Below the pieces are notes generated by a model that saw nothing but the letters and a program-made list of their open reading frames with translations, was not told where the DNA came from and ran no database searches. Positions 54,836-63,393 of a DNA stretch of 64,000 nucleotides are shown piece after piece. Numbering within the stretch: position 1 is the first letter of the stretch; every line of letters starts with the position of its first letter. The position numbers and the translations under genes are program-made. The DNA is from Nonomuraea turcica. Its GTDB lineage: Bacteria > Actinomycetota > Actinomycetes > Streptosporangiales > Streptosporangiaceae. The stretch lies in the NCBI RefSeq assembly GCF_030718205.1, contig NZ_JAUZQF010000012.1, positions 248,001 to 312,000 on the forward strand. Direction: 5' to 3'.

Positions 54836-54906
54836 GCGAGCGTAGCGAGCGATCAATTAGACACAGCCGGAGACCGCTCATGTGGCCGACGGAGGAGGCC
54901 ACATGA
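54832..54906 (+). CDS. Possible 24-codon coupling ORF between ribBA and ribH
   Basis: ATG 54832 forms ATGA with the ribBA stop, and its TGA (54904-54906) forms ATGA with ribH ATG 54903. The peptide starts MSERSERSIRHSRR, is arginine/serine-rich and resembles nothing known. The first part of the DNA (GAGCGAGCGTAGCGAGCG) looks like a dispersed repeat of actinobacterial intergenic DNA. A translated relay that hands ribosomes from ribBA to ribH is plausible, but the arrangement may be chance. Confidence 0.35.
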   Translation: MSERSERSIRHSRRPLMWPTEEAT

Positions 54907-55370
54907 GCGGAGAAGGACGGGCGGGCGTCACGGTGCCGGACGCCTCGGGGCTGACGGTGGGGGTGGTGGCGGCCAGCTGGCACGCCAAGATCACCGACCA
55001 GCTGGTGGCGCGAGCCGTGCAGGCCTGCGACGACAGCGGCGCCAGGGCCACCGTCATACGGGTGCCGGGCTCACTGGAGATCCCGGTGGTCGCCCAGGCG
55101 CTGGCCCGCCGCTGCGACGCGGTGGTGGCGCTGGGCGCGGTCATCCGGGGCGAGACCGCCCATTTCGAGTACGTCTGCGACTCGGTGACCTCGGGCCTGA
55201 CCCGGATCTCGCTGGACGAGGAGACCCCGGTCGGCAACGGCGTGCTCACCTGCGACACGCTCGACCAGGCCCTGGACCGGTCGGGTCTGCCGGGGAGCAA
55301 GGAGGACAAGGGTTATGAGTCGGTCGTCGCTGCGCTCGAGACCGCCCTCCTCCTGCGGAACCTCCACTGA
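54903..55370 (+). CDS. ribH: 6,7-dimethyl-8-ribityllumazine synthase
   Basis: Condenses the RibA/D and RibB products to lumazine. 155 residues: VGVVAASWHAKITDQLV, VIRVPGSLEIPVVAQAL, VVALGAVIRGETAHFEYVC with the catalytic His, and ISLDEETPVGNGVLTCDTLD. ATG 54903 has GGAGGAGG just upstream; the frame start at 54882 is before that site. Last gene of the riboflavin operon. Confidence 0.96.
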   Translation: MSGEGRAGVTVPDASGLTVGVVAASWHAKITDQLVARAVQACDDSGARATVIRVPGSLEIPVVAQALARRCDAVVALGAVIRGETAHFEYVCDSVTSGLTRISLDEETPVGNGVLTCDTLDQALDRSGLPGSKEDKGYESVVAALETALLLRNLH

Positions 55371-55377
55371 GCTGCGG

Positions 55378-55383
55378 TAGGTT
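55378..55383 (+). promoter_or_regulatory. Candidate -10 (TAGGTT), leaderless
   Basis: TAGGTT ends 7 nt before GTG 55391, directly after ribH. Confidence 0.35.
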
Positions 55384-55390
55384 TCCGTTC

Positions 55391-55843
55391 GTGTCAGAGC
55401 CCGTCCAGTCTCCGCCCCTGCCCGTCACCTGGCGTCCACGCCGGCCGAGGATCGTGGCGTACGGCTTCGCCGTGCTGATCGTGCTGGGGGCGGTGGTCAT
55501 GGCCGTCTTCATCGCGGAGCCGTTCAAACTGCCCGACCGGGTGGCGCTCGTGGCGTTCGGGTGCGCGGTGGCCTTTGTGCTGCATTTGCTGGGGCGGGTG
55601 CGGGTGGAGGCCGACGACGAGGGCATCACGATCGTGAACGCCGTCCGTACGCATCGGTATACGTGGCCGGAGATCCTGGAGGTCACGCTGCTGGTCGGAG
55701 ACCCGTGGCCGAGGATCGACTTCTCGGACGGGCGGACCATCGGCGCCATGGGCATCCAGGGCTCCGAGAAACCCCGCGCCCGCCGGGCCACGGCCGAGCT
55801 GGAGGCCTTGATCCGGGAGCGCGGGGAGGCGCGCGAGACCTAG
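55391..55843 (+). CDS. Membrane-anchored PH-domain protein
   Basis: 150 residues: two membrane helices (VAYGFAVLIVLGAVVMAVFIA and VALVAFGCAVAFVLHLLG) then a short PH-like domain (RVRVEADDEGITIVNAVRTH, YTWPEILEVTL, DFSDGRTIGAMGI). Such proteins commonly lie after ribH in actinobacteria; function unknown. Its start codon 20 nt after ribH and a nearby -10 mean it may be read both from the rib operon and alone. Confidence 0.85.
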   Translation: MSEPVQSPPLPVTWRPRRPRIVAYGFAVLIVLGAVVMAVFIAEPFKLPDRVALVAFGCAVAFVLHLLGRVRVEADDEGITIVNAVRTHRYTWPEILEVTLLVGDPWPRIDFSDGRTIGAMGIQGSEKPRARRATAELEALIRERGEARET

Positions 55844-55918
55844 CCATGGTGACCGGCGTCTTGGCTTACTGTGAGCGATCGATTGCGGCGGAGAATATCG
55901 TCAAAGCCGGTGACGACG

Positions 55919-55924
55919 TAGCCT
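55919..55924 (+). promoter_or_regulatory. Candidate -10 (TAGCCT) of the MoxR operon, leaderless
   Basis: TAGCCT ends 6 nt before GTG 55931. It would drive moxR-coxE-xdhC-mocA. Confidence 0.4.
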
Positions 55925-55930
55925 GAAGGC

Positions 55931-56821
55931 GTGCTGCGGCGGACAATCAAGGCAATGGACATCGAGTCGCCCGACAAGCTCATCGAGCTTCTCGACCGGC
56001 ACGCCTACCTGGCCGACGAAGGGCTGGCCACGGCCGCCTTCCTGGCGCTGAGGATGGGGCGGCCGCTGTTCCTCGAAGGGGAGGCGGGGGTCGGGAAGAC
56101 CGAGCTGGCCAAGACGCTGGCGACGCTGCTCAAGGCGCCGCTCATCAGACTCCAGTGCTACGAGGGGCTGGACGCCGCCCAGGCGCTGTACGACTGGGAC
56201 TTCGCCCGGCAGCTGCTCCACCTCAAGGCCGCGGAGGCCGCGGGGATCACGGACGTGAGCAGGCTCGAGGGGGAGATCTACGACCGGCGGTTCCTGATCG
56301 CGCGGCCGCTGCTCAAGGCCATCGAGACCCAGCCGAGCGTGCTGCTCGTGGACGAGATCGACCGGGCCGACGACGAGTTCGAGGCGTTCCTGCTCGAGGT
56401 GCTGTCCGACTTCACGATCTCGATCCCGGAGCTGGGCACGGTCCGGGCGACGACGCCGCCGGTGGTCGTGGTGACCTCCAACCGGACGCGAGAGGTGCAT
56501 GACGCGCTCAAGCGGCGCTGCCTCTACCACTGGCTGGAGCACCCGAGCTTCGACCGTGAGGTCGCCATCCTGCTGCGGCGGCTGCCGGACTGCACCGAGA
56601 CGCTGGCCATGCAGGTGGCGCGGGCGGCCGAGCGGCTGCGGCAGGCCGACCTGGTCAAGCCGCCCGGGGTGGCCGAGACGCTGGACTGGACGGAGGCCCT
56701 GCTGACGCTGGGGGCCAAGGACCTCGACCCCGGCCTGGCCGCCGCCACGCTGGGGGCGGCGTTGAAGTACCGGGAGGACGTCGCGCACGTGCTCGGCAAC
56801 GGGCTGCTCACCCATGCGTGA
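55931..56821 (+). CDS. MoxR/CoxD-type AAA+ ATPase
   Basis: 296 residues: Walker A GEAGVGKT, Walker B VLLVDEIDRADDEFE, sensor TSNRTREVHDALKRRC. The MoxR family matures metalloenzymes with VWA partners; CoxD does so for CO dehydrogenase's copper-molybdenum site. GTG 55931 leaderless start; MLRRTIKAMDIES could also start at ATG 55955. It overlaps coxE-like gene by 8 nt, so they are a functional pair. Confidence 0.92.
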   Translation: MLRRTIKAMDIESPDKLIELLDRHAYLADEGLATAAFLALRMGRPLFLEGEAGVGKTELAKTLATLLKAPLIRLQCYEGLDAAQALYDWDFARQLLHLKAAEAAGITDVSRLEGEIYDRRFLIARPLLKAIETQPSVLLVDEIDRADDEFEAFLLEVLSDFTISIPELGTVRATTPPVVVVTSNRTREVHDALKRRCLYHWLEHPSFDREVAILLRRLPDCTETLAMQVARAAERLRQADLVKPPGVAETLDWTEALLTLGAKDLDPGLAAATLGAALKYREDVAHVLGNGLLTHA

Positions 56822-57899
56822 CCGTGTGGGTGATCTCGTCGCCACCGTGACGGGGTTCGCCAGAACACTGCGCGCGGCGGGGGTGGGGGCCGATCACGAC
56901 CGTACGCAGAGCATGTTGCAGGCGCTCGACCACCTCGACGTGACCGACCGAGGCGAGGTCTACTGGGCCGGGCGGCTCACGTTGTGCACCACGCCCGATG
57001 ACCTGCCCAGGTACGACCGATGCTTCGCCGCCTACTTCGGCGGGCGGCGGGCGGCGATGGCGCGGACCAGCACGACCACCGTCACGAGGCACCTGGCCAC
57101 GCGGGAGGACGCACAGGACGGCGCCGACGACGGCACCGCCGCGCCCGCGACCGCCAGCCGGGCCGAGATCCTGCGCCACCGCGACGTGGCCAGGCTGACC
57201 GAGGCCGAGCGGGCGGAGGTGCACCGGATGCTGGCCATGCTGCGCAGCGGCCGGGCGCGGCGGCGTTCGCGCCGTTTCGAGAGCGCGCACCGGGGGAGCC
57301 TGGACCAGCGCCGCACCATCCGCGACGCGCTCAGGAAGGGCGAGGTGGCCCGGCTCCGCCACAAGAGGCACACCACCAGGCCCCGCACGGTCGTGTTGTT
57401 CGTGGACGTCAGCGGCTCCATGGCCCCGTACGCCGAGACGCTGCTGCGCTTCGCGCACGCGCTGGTCAGGAGCGAGCCGCGGGCCACCAAGGTCTACTCG
57501 GTCGGCACCAGGCTCACCCCGATCACCGCCGAGTTGCGCCACCGCGATCCCGGCACCGCGCTCAATGAGGCGTCGAAGGTCATACCGGACTGGAGCGGCG
57601 GGACCCGGCTGGGGGAGGAACTCAAGGAATACCTCACCCGTTTCAGCGCGAGAGGAGCGATTGCCGTGATCGCGTCGGACGGGTGGGAACGTGGTGATCC
57701 GGAGCTGCTGGGCACGCAGATGGCCAGGCTGGCCAGGCAGGCGTACCGCGTGATCTGGGTCAATCCGCACAAGGGGTACGAGGAGTATCAGCCGCTGACC
57801 GGTGGCATGCGGGCCGCTCTGCCGTACCTCGACGACCTGGTGGCCGGGCATAGCCTGGCCGCGTACGAGGAACTCAGCGAAAGGCTCGCCCATGCGTGA
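56814..57899 (+). CDS. CoxE-type VWA-domain protein
   Basis: 361 residues, partner of the MoxR ATPase. A helical N-terminus (DLVATVTGFARTLRAAGVGA) and a basic middle (LRSGRARRRSRRFESAHRGS) lead to a C-terminal von Willebrand A domain whose MIDAS is VVLFVDVSGSMAPY, with TRLTPITAEL and IPDWSGGTRLGEEL, and VIASDGWERGD. It overlaps both neighbours by 8 nt. Probable role in inserting metal or sulfur in a molybdenum hydroxylase. Confidence 0.92.
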   Translation: MRDRVGDLVATVTGFARTLRAAGVGADHDRTQSMLQALDHLDVTDRGEVYWAGRLTLCTTPDDLPRYDRCFAAYFGGRRAAMARTSTTTVTRHLATREDAQDGADDGTAAPATASRAEILRHRDVARLTEAERAEVHRMLAMLRSGRARRRSRRFESAHRGSLDQRRTIRDALRKGEVARLRHKRHTTRPRTVVLFVDVSGSMAPYAETLLRFAHALVRSEPRATKVYSVGTRLTPITAELRHRDPGTALNEASKVIPDWSGGTRLGEELKEYLTRFSARGAIAVIASDGWERGDPELLGTQMARLARQAYRVIWVNPHKGYEEYQPLTGGMRAALPYLDDLVAGHSLAAYEELSERLAHA

Positions 57900-58995
57900 C
57901 GTGCTTCGGGAAATCCTGCCGTGGTGGAAGTCGGGACTCACGTTCGGGCTCGCGACAGTGGTGAGCACGTTCAGCAGCGCGCCGCGGCCGCCGGGCGCGG
58001 CCATGGCGGTGCGCGGCGACGAGGTGGTCGGCAGCGTGTCCGGCGGGTGTGTCGAGGGCGCGGTGTTCGAGCTGGCCACAGAGGTGACCACGGTGGCCGG
58101 CGCGCCGGTCCTGCAGCGGTACGGGGTGAGCGACGACGACGCGTTCGCCGTCGGGCTCACCTGCGGCGGCATCATCGACGTCCTGGTCGAACCCATCTCG
58201 ATCGAGACATTTCCGGAACTGGGGGAGATCGTGGCGGCCGTGGAGGCGCACGAGCCCGTCGCCGTGGCCACCGTCGTCTCGGGGCCCGGTCAGATCGGCG
58301 CCCGCAGGGTCATCTGGCCGGACCGCTCGTCGGGCAGCCTCGGCCTTGAACGCCTGGACGAGGCCGTGGACGACGACGCCCGCGGCATGCTCGCCCAGGG
58401 CCTGACCGGCATCCGGCACTACGGAGGGCAGGGGGAGCGCCGGCTGGACGACCTGGCGGTGTTCGTGAACTCGTTCGCGCCGCCGCCGCGCATGCTGGTG
58501 TTCGGCGCCATCGACTTCGCCGCCGCGGTGGCCAGGGTGGGCAAGTTCCTCGGCTACCACGTCACGGTCTGCGACGCCCGGCCGATCTTCGCCACTGCCA
58601 AGCGTTTTCCTGACGCCGACGAGGTCGTGGTCAAGTGGCCGCACGACTACCTGGCGTCCGTGCAGGTGGACGAGCGTACGGTGATCTGCGTGCTCACCCA
58701 CGACCCCAAGTTCGACGTGCCGCTGCTGGAGGTGGCGCTGCGCACCGACGCCGGTTACGTCGGGGCCATGGGCTCGCGCCGCACCCACGAGGACCGGCTC
58801 GACCGGCTGCGCGAGGCCGGGCTCACCGACGAGGAGCTGGCCAGGCTGAGGTCCCCGATCGGACTCGACCTCGGCGCGCGCACGCCCGAGGAGACGGCCG
58901 TGTCGATCGCCGCCGAGCTGATCCAGCTGCGCTGGGGTGGCACGGGCCGGCCGCTGACCACCACCGAGGGCCGCATCCACCACGAGGCCCCATGA
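57892..58995 (+). CDS. XdhC/CoxI-family molybdenum cofactor maturation factor
   Basis: 367 residues: the XdhC N-domain (ATVVSTFSSAPRPPGAAMAV, VVGSVSGGCVEGAVFE, LTCGGIIDVLVEP) and a Rossmann C-domain (MLVFGAIDFAAAVARVGKFLG, VICVLTHDPKFDVPLLEVAL, YVGAMGSRRTHEDR, DLGARTPEETAVSIAAE). It holds and sulfurates Mo-cofactor for xanthine/CO dehydrogenase-type enzymes. ATG 57892 chosen because it overlaps the coxE end by 8 nt and starts the conserved MRDVLREILPWW. Confidence 0.93.
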   Translation: MRDVLREILPWWKSGLTFGLATVVSTFSSAPRPPGAAMAVRGDEVVGSVSGGCVEGAVFELATEVTTVAGAPVLQRYGVSDDDAFAVGLTCGGIIDVLVEPISIETFPELGEIVAAVEAHEPVAVATVVSGPGQIGARRVIWPDRSSGSLGLERLDEAVDDDARGMLAQGLTGIRHYGGQGERRLDDLAVFVNSFAPPPRMLVFGAIDFAAAVARVGKFLGYHVTVCDARPIFATAKRFPDADEVVVKWPHDYLASVQVDERTVICVLTHDPKFDVPLLEVALRTDAGYVGAMGSRRTHEDRLDRLREAGLTDEELARLRSPIGLDLGARTPEETAVSIAAELIQLRWGGTGRPLTTTEGRIHHEAP

Positions 58996-59558
58996 GGGCC
59001 GGCAAGATCGCGGGGCTGCTGCTGGCCGCCGGTCAGGGCGCCCGGCTCGGCACGCCGAAGGCGCTGGTCGAGTACGCGGGCGAGCGCCTGGTCGACCGCG
59101 GCGTGCGGCTGCTGGAGGACGGCGGCTGCCACCCGGTCGTGGTCGTGCTGGGCGCGGCCACCGTGCAGGTGCGCGGCGCGGTCACCGTACGCAATCCGGA
59201 CTGGGCGTCGGGCATGGGCTCCTCCCTGCGCGTCGGCCTCGCCGCACTGCCGGAGGAGGCGGAGGCCGTCGTGATCGCCCTCGTCGACCAGCCGCTGATC
59301 CGTCCGGGCGCGGTGCGCGCGCTGATCGGCGCGGGCGCCGGCGTGGCCGTCGCCACGTACGCGGGCAAGCGCAGGAACCCGGTGCTGATCGCCCGAGAGC
59401 ACTTCGCGGAGGTGGCCGAGCGGGCCGTGGGCGACGTCGGCGCCCGCCCGTTCCTCAAGGCGCACCCCGAGCTGGTCACCGAGGTGCCGTGCGACGAGCA
59501 CGGCGATCCCGCCGACATCGACACGCCTGCCGATCTGAGCCTGCTACAGGCGGAATGA
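58992..59558 (+). CDS. MocA/MobA-like molybdopterin nucleotidyltransferase
   Basis: 188 residues: LLLAAGQGARLGTPKAL is the nucleotide-binding loop, followed by NPDWASGMGSSLRVGLAAL, VVIALVDQPLI and DIDTPADL. MocA/MobA enzymes add CMP or GMP to molybdopterin for the hydroxylase family. ATG 58992 overlaps the XdhC-like stop by 4 nt (ATGA). The 3' end overlaps the convergent nuclease-like gene by 15 nt. Confidence 0.92.
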   Translation: MRAGKIAGLLLAAGQGARLGTPKALVEYAGERLVDRGVRLLEDGGCHPVVVVLGAATVQVRGAVTVRNPDWASGMGSSLRVGLAALPEEAEAVVIALVDQPLIRPGAVRALIGAGAGVAVATYAGKRRNPVLIAREHFAEVAERAVGDVGARPFLKAHPELVTEVPCDEHGDPADIDTPADLSLLQAE

Positions 59559-60431
59559 GGCGATCGCCGCCCGGTGGTCGCTGCCGGTCGCCGGGGCGAC
59601 GCCCGCCTCGGTCGCCTTCATGCCCTTGAACAGGATGTGATCCGGCCGCGTGACCGGGAACCTCGCCGGCCACGTGAAGCCGAATCCCTCGCCCGCCACG
59701 CTCTGCGCGTCGGTCAGCGGCGGGGTCAGCCCCCGCATGCCACGGTCGGTGGTGGCGGTGTTGAGGTCGCCGAGCAGCAGGATCCGTTTGCTGGAGTCGG
59801 CGTCGACGAGCTTGCGCGCCCGCGCGAGCGAGGCGTCGCGGGAGGCGGTGTGCCCTGGCCGGGCCGAGGCCAGGTGCATGACGTAGACGGTGACCTTGCC
59901 CTTCGGCGTGGCGACCACCGCGCGCAGGGCCCGCGGCCAGCCCAGGCCGACGTCCAGCGGCTTGGTCTCGCTGATCGGGTAGCGGCTCCACAGGCCCACC
60001 GTGCTGACCGGGTAGTGGTATTTGAACATCTTGTTGAGCTGCTTGGCCGCGGGTCCGCCGCTGGTGAGCTCCTGGGCAGCCAGCAGGTCGAGGTCCTTGG
60101 CGATCGCCCGCACGGCCTCGCCCGAGGCGCTGTTGCGCACCCCCACGTTGACCGTGCCCACGGTCAGGTCGCTCGGTCCGCCCGGGGACGTGCGGAGCAG
60201 TGTGGAGCCGAACATCACCGCCCAGACCACGCCGGGCACCAGCGCAGCCACGGCGGCCGCCGTGGAGCGTGCCAGCGCGGCGCCCGCGAGCAGCAGCGGC
60301 ACGGACAACCCGATCCAGGGCAGCAGGCTCTCCATGACGGGCGTGAACCCGCCGAGCGCGGGGATGAGCTGGTGCCCCGCCAGGGTCGCGGCCACCACGA
60401 CCGACACCACCACCACAACCCGTCTCAGCAC
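59544..60431 (-). CDS. Membrane-anchored endonuclease/exonuclease/phosphatase-fold protein
   Basis: About 295 residues: three N-terminal membrane segments (VVVVVSVVVAATLAGHQLIP, LPWIGLSVPLLLAGAALA, AAAVAALVPGVVWAVMFG) then an extracytoplasmic EEP domain with TVNVGVRN, LLAAQELT (catalytic Glu), MHLASARPGH, LLLGDLNTA and GSDHRA. May be a secreted nuclease, phosphodiesterase or lipid phosphatase. Start uncertain: GTG 60431 lies 7 nt after TAGCCT on the minus strand (leaderless); the frame extends to 60503. Confidence 0.85.
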   Translation of the reverse strand: MLRRVVVVVSVVVAATLAGHQLIPALGGFTPVMESLLPWIGLSVPLLLAGAALARSTAAAVAALVPGVVWAVMFGSTLLRTSPGGPSDLTVGTVNVGVRNSASGEAVRAIAKDLDLLAAQELTSGGPAAKQLNKMFKYHYPVSTVGLWSRYPISETKPLDVGLGWPRALRAVVATPKGKVTVYVMHLASARPGHTASRDASLARARKLVDADSSKRILLLGDLNTATTDRGMRGLTPPLTDAQSVAGEGFGFTWPARFPVTRPDHILFKGMKATEAGVAPATGSDHRAAIASFRL

Positions 60432-60438
60432 TCGAAAC

Positions 60439-60444
60439 AGGCTA
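60439..60444 (-). promoter_or_regulatory. Candidate -10 (TAGCCT), leaderless
   Basis: Minus-strand TAGCCT ends 7 nt before GTG 60431. A plus-strand TAGCCT (60474-60479) could serve the divergent F420 oxidoreductase. Confidence 0.4.
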
Positions 60445-60525
60445 GCGGCTCCCTGCCCGACACGCCGACGCGGTAGCCTGTTGCGGTCTGAACGGAACAA
60501 CATTCGGTTTCATCGGGAGCCCGGC

Positions 60526-61566
60526 ATGCGGATCGGTATGGCACTCAACTACTCGGGCGGCTTCAAGGAGTCGGTCGCCGAGCTGGCCGACTACGAGAAG
60601 GCCGGACTGGACATCGTGTTCGTGGCCGAGGCCTACTCCTTCGACGCCGTCAGCCAGATGGGCTACATCGCGGCCAAGACCGAGCGGCTGGAGATCGCCT
60701 CGGGCATCCTGCCGGTCTACTCGCGCACGCCGACGCTGCTGGCCATGACGGCCGCGGGCATGGACTACGTCTCCGACGGCCGCTTCACCCTCGGCCTCGG
60801 CGCGTCGGGGCCGCAGGTGATCGAGGGGTTCCACGGGGTGCCGTACACCGCGCCGCTCGGGCGTACCCGGGAGGTCATCGAGATCTGCCGCAAGGTGTGG
60901 CGGCGCGAGCGGCTGGAGCACGAGGGCAAGCACTACACGGTGCCGCTCCCGCCGGGCCAGGGCACGGGCCTCGGCAAGGCCCTCAAGATCATCAACCATC
61001 CGGTACGCCCCCGCATCCCCATCGTGGTCGCCGCCATCGGGCCCAAGAACGTCGAGCTGGCCGCCGAGCTGGCCGAGGGCTGGGAGCCGATCTTCTACGT
61101 GCCGGAGAAGGCCGGCGAGGTGTGGGGGCCGTCGCTGGCCGCGGGCCAGGCCAAGCGGGATCCCGAGCTGGGCGAGCTGGACGTGATCGCGCAGGCGTCG
61201 CTGGCGATCGGCGACGACGCGGCGGGGCTGCTGGAGTTCGGGCGGCCGATGGCGGCCCTCTACATCGGCGGCATGGGCGCCAAGGGCAAGAACTTCTACA
61301 ACGACCTGGCCAGGCGCTACGGCTACGAGAAGGAGGCCGAGCAGATCCAGGACCTCTACCTCCAGGGCAAGAAGGACGAGGCGGCCGCGCTGGTGCCGGG
61401 CGAGCTGCTGGAGAAGATGTCGCTGATCGGCAGCGAGGCCTTCGTGCGCGACCGGGTGCAGGCGCTGAAGGAGTCGGGGGTGACCACGCTCAACGTGACG
61501 CCGCTCGGCCGGACGCACGAGGACCGGGTGCGGCTGATCGAGACGATCAAGGAGATCGCCGGGTAG
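60526..61566 (+). CDS. LLM-class F420-dependent oxidoreductase (Rv3520c-like)
   Basis: 346-residue luciferase-like barrel using cofactor F420. MRIGMALNYSGGFKESVAEL, KAGLDIVFVAEAYSFDAVSQMG, ERLEIASGILPVYSRTPTLLAM and FTLGLGASGPQVIEGFHG are family signatures; the last includes the F420 phosphate loop. Substrate unknown. ATG 60526 follows GGGAG 6 nt upstream; the frame extending left to 60022 overlaps the divergent gene and is not coding. Confidence 0.94.
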   Translation: MRIGMALNYSGGFKESVAELADYEKAGLDIVFVAEAYSFDAVSQMGYIAAKTERLEIASGILPVYSRTPTLLAMTAAGMDYVSDGRFTLGLGASGPQVIEGFHGVPYTAPLGRTREVIEICRKVWRRERLEHEGKHYTVPLPPGQGTGLGKALKIINHPVRPRIPIVVAAIGPKNVELAAELAEGWEPIFYVPEKAGEVWGPSLAAGQAKRDPELGELDVIAQASLAIGDDAAGLLEFGRPMAALYIGGMGAKGKNFYNDLARRYGYEKEAEQIQDLYLQGKKDEAAALVPGELLEKMSLIGSEAFVRDRVQALKESGVTTLNVTPLGRTHEDRVRLIETIKEIAG

Positions 61567-61654
61567 GGGGCGAACGAGCCCATGAGGAGGCGAAGGGGGC
61601 TGGGTGGCCCTATCGTGGGTCGGAAATCCTGATGTTCGAGTTATTGGCGGGGAT

Positions 61655-63361
61655 ATGTCCGACGCGACGCCGGTCGCCGGCCGGTACCGGCTGGACGAGC
61701 TCATCGGCAGCGGGCCCATGGGCGAGGTGTGGCGGGGGTACGACACGCGCGCCGATTGGGTCGTGGCCGTGAAGCTGCTCGGCGCCAAGGCGGCGGAGGC
61801 CGCCACGCGGGAGCGGCTCAGACGGCACGCCCAGGCCGTGGCCAAGGTGATCCATCCGAACGTGGCCATGGTGCTGGACGTCGGCGAGCGCGACGGGACC
61901 CCGTTCCTGGTGATGGAGTATCTCACCGGGCTCAGCCTGGGCGAGGAACTGGCCGCAGGCGGGCCCATGAAGATCGTCGACGTGTGCGATCTCATCGGGC
62001 AGGCGGCGGCGGGGCTCGACGCCGCGCATCGGGCCGGGGTGGTGCACGGGGAGATCGATCCTGACAGTTTCCGGCGGGCCGGGAGCGGGGTCCTCAAGGT
62101 CGTCGGGTTCGGGCTCGGTGATCAGGAGCCGTCGGCGATCGACGGCCGGTACGCGGCGCCCGAGCGGGCCGCCGGGGGCAAGGCGCAGGCCTACGGGGAC
62201 GTGTACGCGCTCGGGTGCGTCTGCTATGAGCTGCTCTGCGGCCGCCCGCCCTTCGAGGGGCCGGGACGCGCTGCCGGGACCGCCGCCTCCCACGAGCGCG
62301 CCGGAGAGGCCGATGGCGCTTCTTCCGAGGTCGAAGCCGAGGTCGAAGCCGAGGTCGAAGCCGAGGCTGAGGCTGAGGCACGTGCTGAGCCCGTGCCGCC
62401 CAGCGCGTACCGGGCCGAGGTGCCCGCCGAGCTGGACCGGCTGGTGCTGGCCATGATCGCCGAGGATCCGGCGGCACGGCCGTCCAGCGGCGAGGCGATC
62501 CGCCGGTCGCTGGCCGCCATCGCCCGGCCGCGCGCCAACCCCGGCGCGACGCCGGTCGGCGGCGCCACACCCGTCACCGGCGCCGCCTTCCGCGACGGCG
62601 TGGTGACCGCGCCCGCGCGGTCCGCGGGCGGACCTGAGCCGGCGGGTTCTGTGCGACGTGACGGGCCCGCCGAGGCAGACCCAGGGGCCGCCGCGGGGCA
62701 CGGCGCCACCGAGATCTATCAGACGGCCGGACCCGGCGGCGGGGCACGGGCCGGTGATACCGCCGTCTACCAGCACGACGACCTGGAGGCTGCGCCCCCG
62801 TCCAACCGCAAGCTCTTCGTGCAGCTCGGCGTGGCCGTGGCGGCCATCGTGGCGGTGACCGTGGGCATGGTGATGTGGGCCGGGGCACGCCGGGAACCCG
62901 TGGCGGTGACCACGCCGAGCGCCACGCCCACCACGTTCGCGCCCAGCCAGACGCCCACGCAGACGCCGGAGCCGGTCACCGAGTCGCCGACCGGCGATCC
63001 GTCCCCCGGAGTGGTGGCCACGATCCTGCCGGACCTCGACCAGTCCGGCGAGTCGGCGCCTCCCAAGGCCACCCTGGGACCCCAGGTACCGCCGGGCGGG
63101 TGGGGCACGTGGCTGGAGAGGTTCGACGAGGCGGTGTCGTTGCAGGAGAACTCCGGCGGGATCAACCCCGAGGTGGCCGCCAAGGTTCGGGAGAAGATCC
63201 AGAACGCGGCCAGGAAGTTCGACGAGGGGCGCCAGGGCGCGACGCTCGACCAGATCGCCGGCCTGTACCGGGACCTGCGGCGGGCGCAGCAGCAGGGCGA
63301 CATGGAGTCGTCGGGACCGTTGGCGGAGTTCATGAACGAATGGCGCATCTCGGACAGGTGA
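61655..63361 (+). CDS. Membrane pseudokinase (Ser/Thr kinase-like)
   Basis: 568 residues. Kinase-like domain 10-295: glycine loop GSGPMGEVWRG and Lys40 remain, but the helix-C Glu is His58, HRD is HGE (131-133), the catalytic-loop Lys and Asn are Asp135 and Ser138, and DFG is GFG (151-153). DVYALGCVCYELL and AAPERAAG structural motifs persist, so it should fold but not phosphorylate. An EVEAEVEAE repeat lies in the C-lobe. A membrane helix (about 386-408) and a C-terminal extracytoplasmic helical region follow. Likely a scaffold or regulator of an active kinase. Confidence 0.9.
   Translation: MSDATPVAGRYRLDELIGSGPMGEVWRGYDTRADWVVAVKLLGAKAAEAATRERLRRHAQAVAKVIHPNVAMVLDVGERDGTPFLVMEYLTGLSLGEELAAGGPMKIVDVCDLIGQAAAGLDAAHRAGVVHGEIDPDSFRRAGSGVLKVVGFGLGDQEPSAIDGRYAAPERAAGGKAQAYGDVYALGCVCYELLCGRPPFEGPGRAAGTAASHERAGEADGASSEVEAEVEAEVEAEAEAEARAEPVPPSAYRAEVPAELDRLVLAMIAEDPAARPSSGEAIRRSLAAIARPRANPGATPVGGATPVTGAAFRDGVVTAPARSAGGPEPAGSVRRDGPAEADPGAAAGHGATEIYQTAGPGGGARAGDTAVYQHDDLEAAPPSNRKLFVQLGVAVAAIVAVTVGMVMWAGARREPVAVTTPSATPTTFAPSQTPTQTPEPVTESPTGDPSPGVVATILPDLDQSGESAPPKATLGPQVPPGGWGTWLERFDEAVSLQENSGGINPEVAAKVREKIQNAARKFDEGRQGATLDQIAGLYRDLRRAQQQGDMESSGPLAEFMNEWRISDR
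62327..62362. repeat. 12-bp tandem repeat in the pseudokinase gene
   Basis: GAGGTCGAAGCC occurs three times head to tail (62327, 62339, 62351), then degenerates to GAGGCT units, encoding an acidic EVEA repeat. Confidence 0.9.
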
Positions 63362-63381
63362 GCATCATTGCCTCTTGCGCG

Positions 63382-63387
63382 TACATT
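63382..63387 (+). promoter_or_regulatory. Candidate -10 (TACATT), leaderless
   Basis: TACATT ends 6 nt before ATG 63394; no ribosome site between. Confidence 0.45.
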
Positions 63388-63393
63388 GACGCA

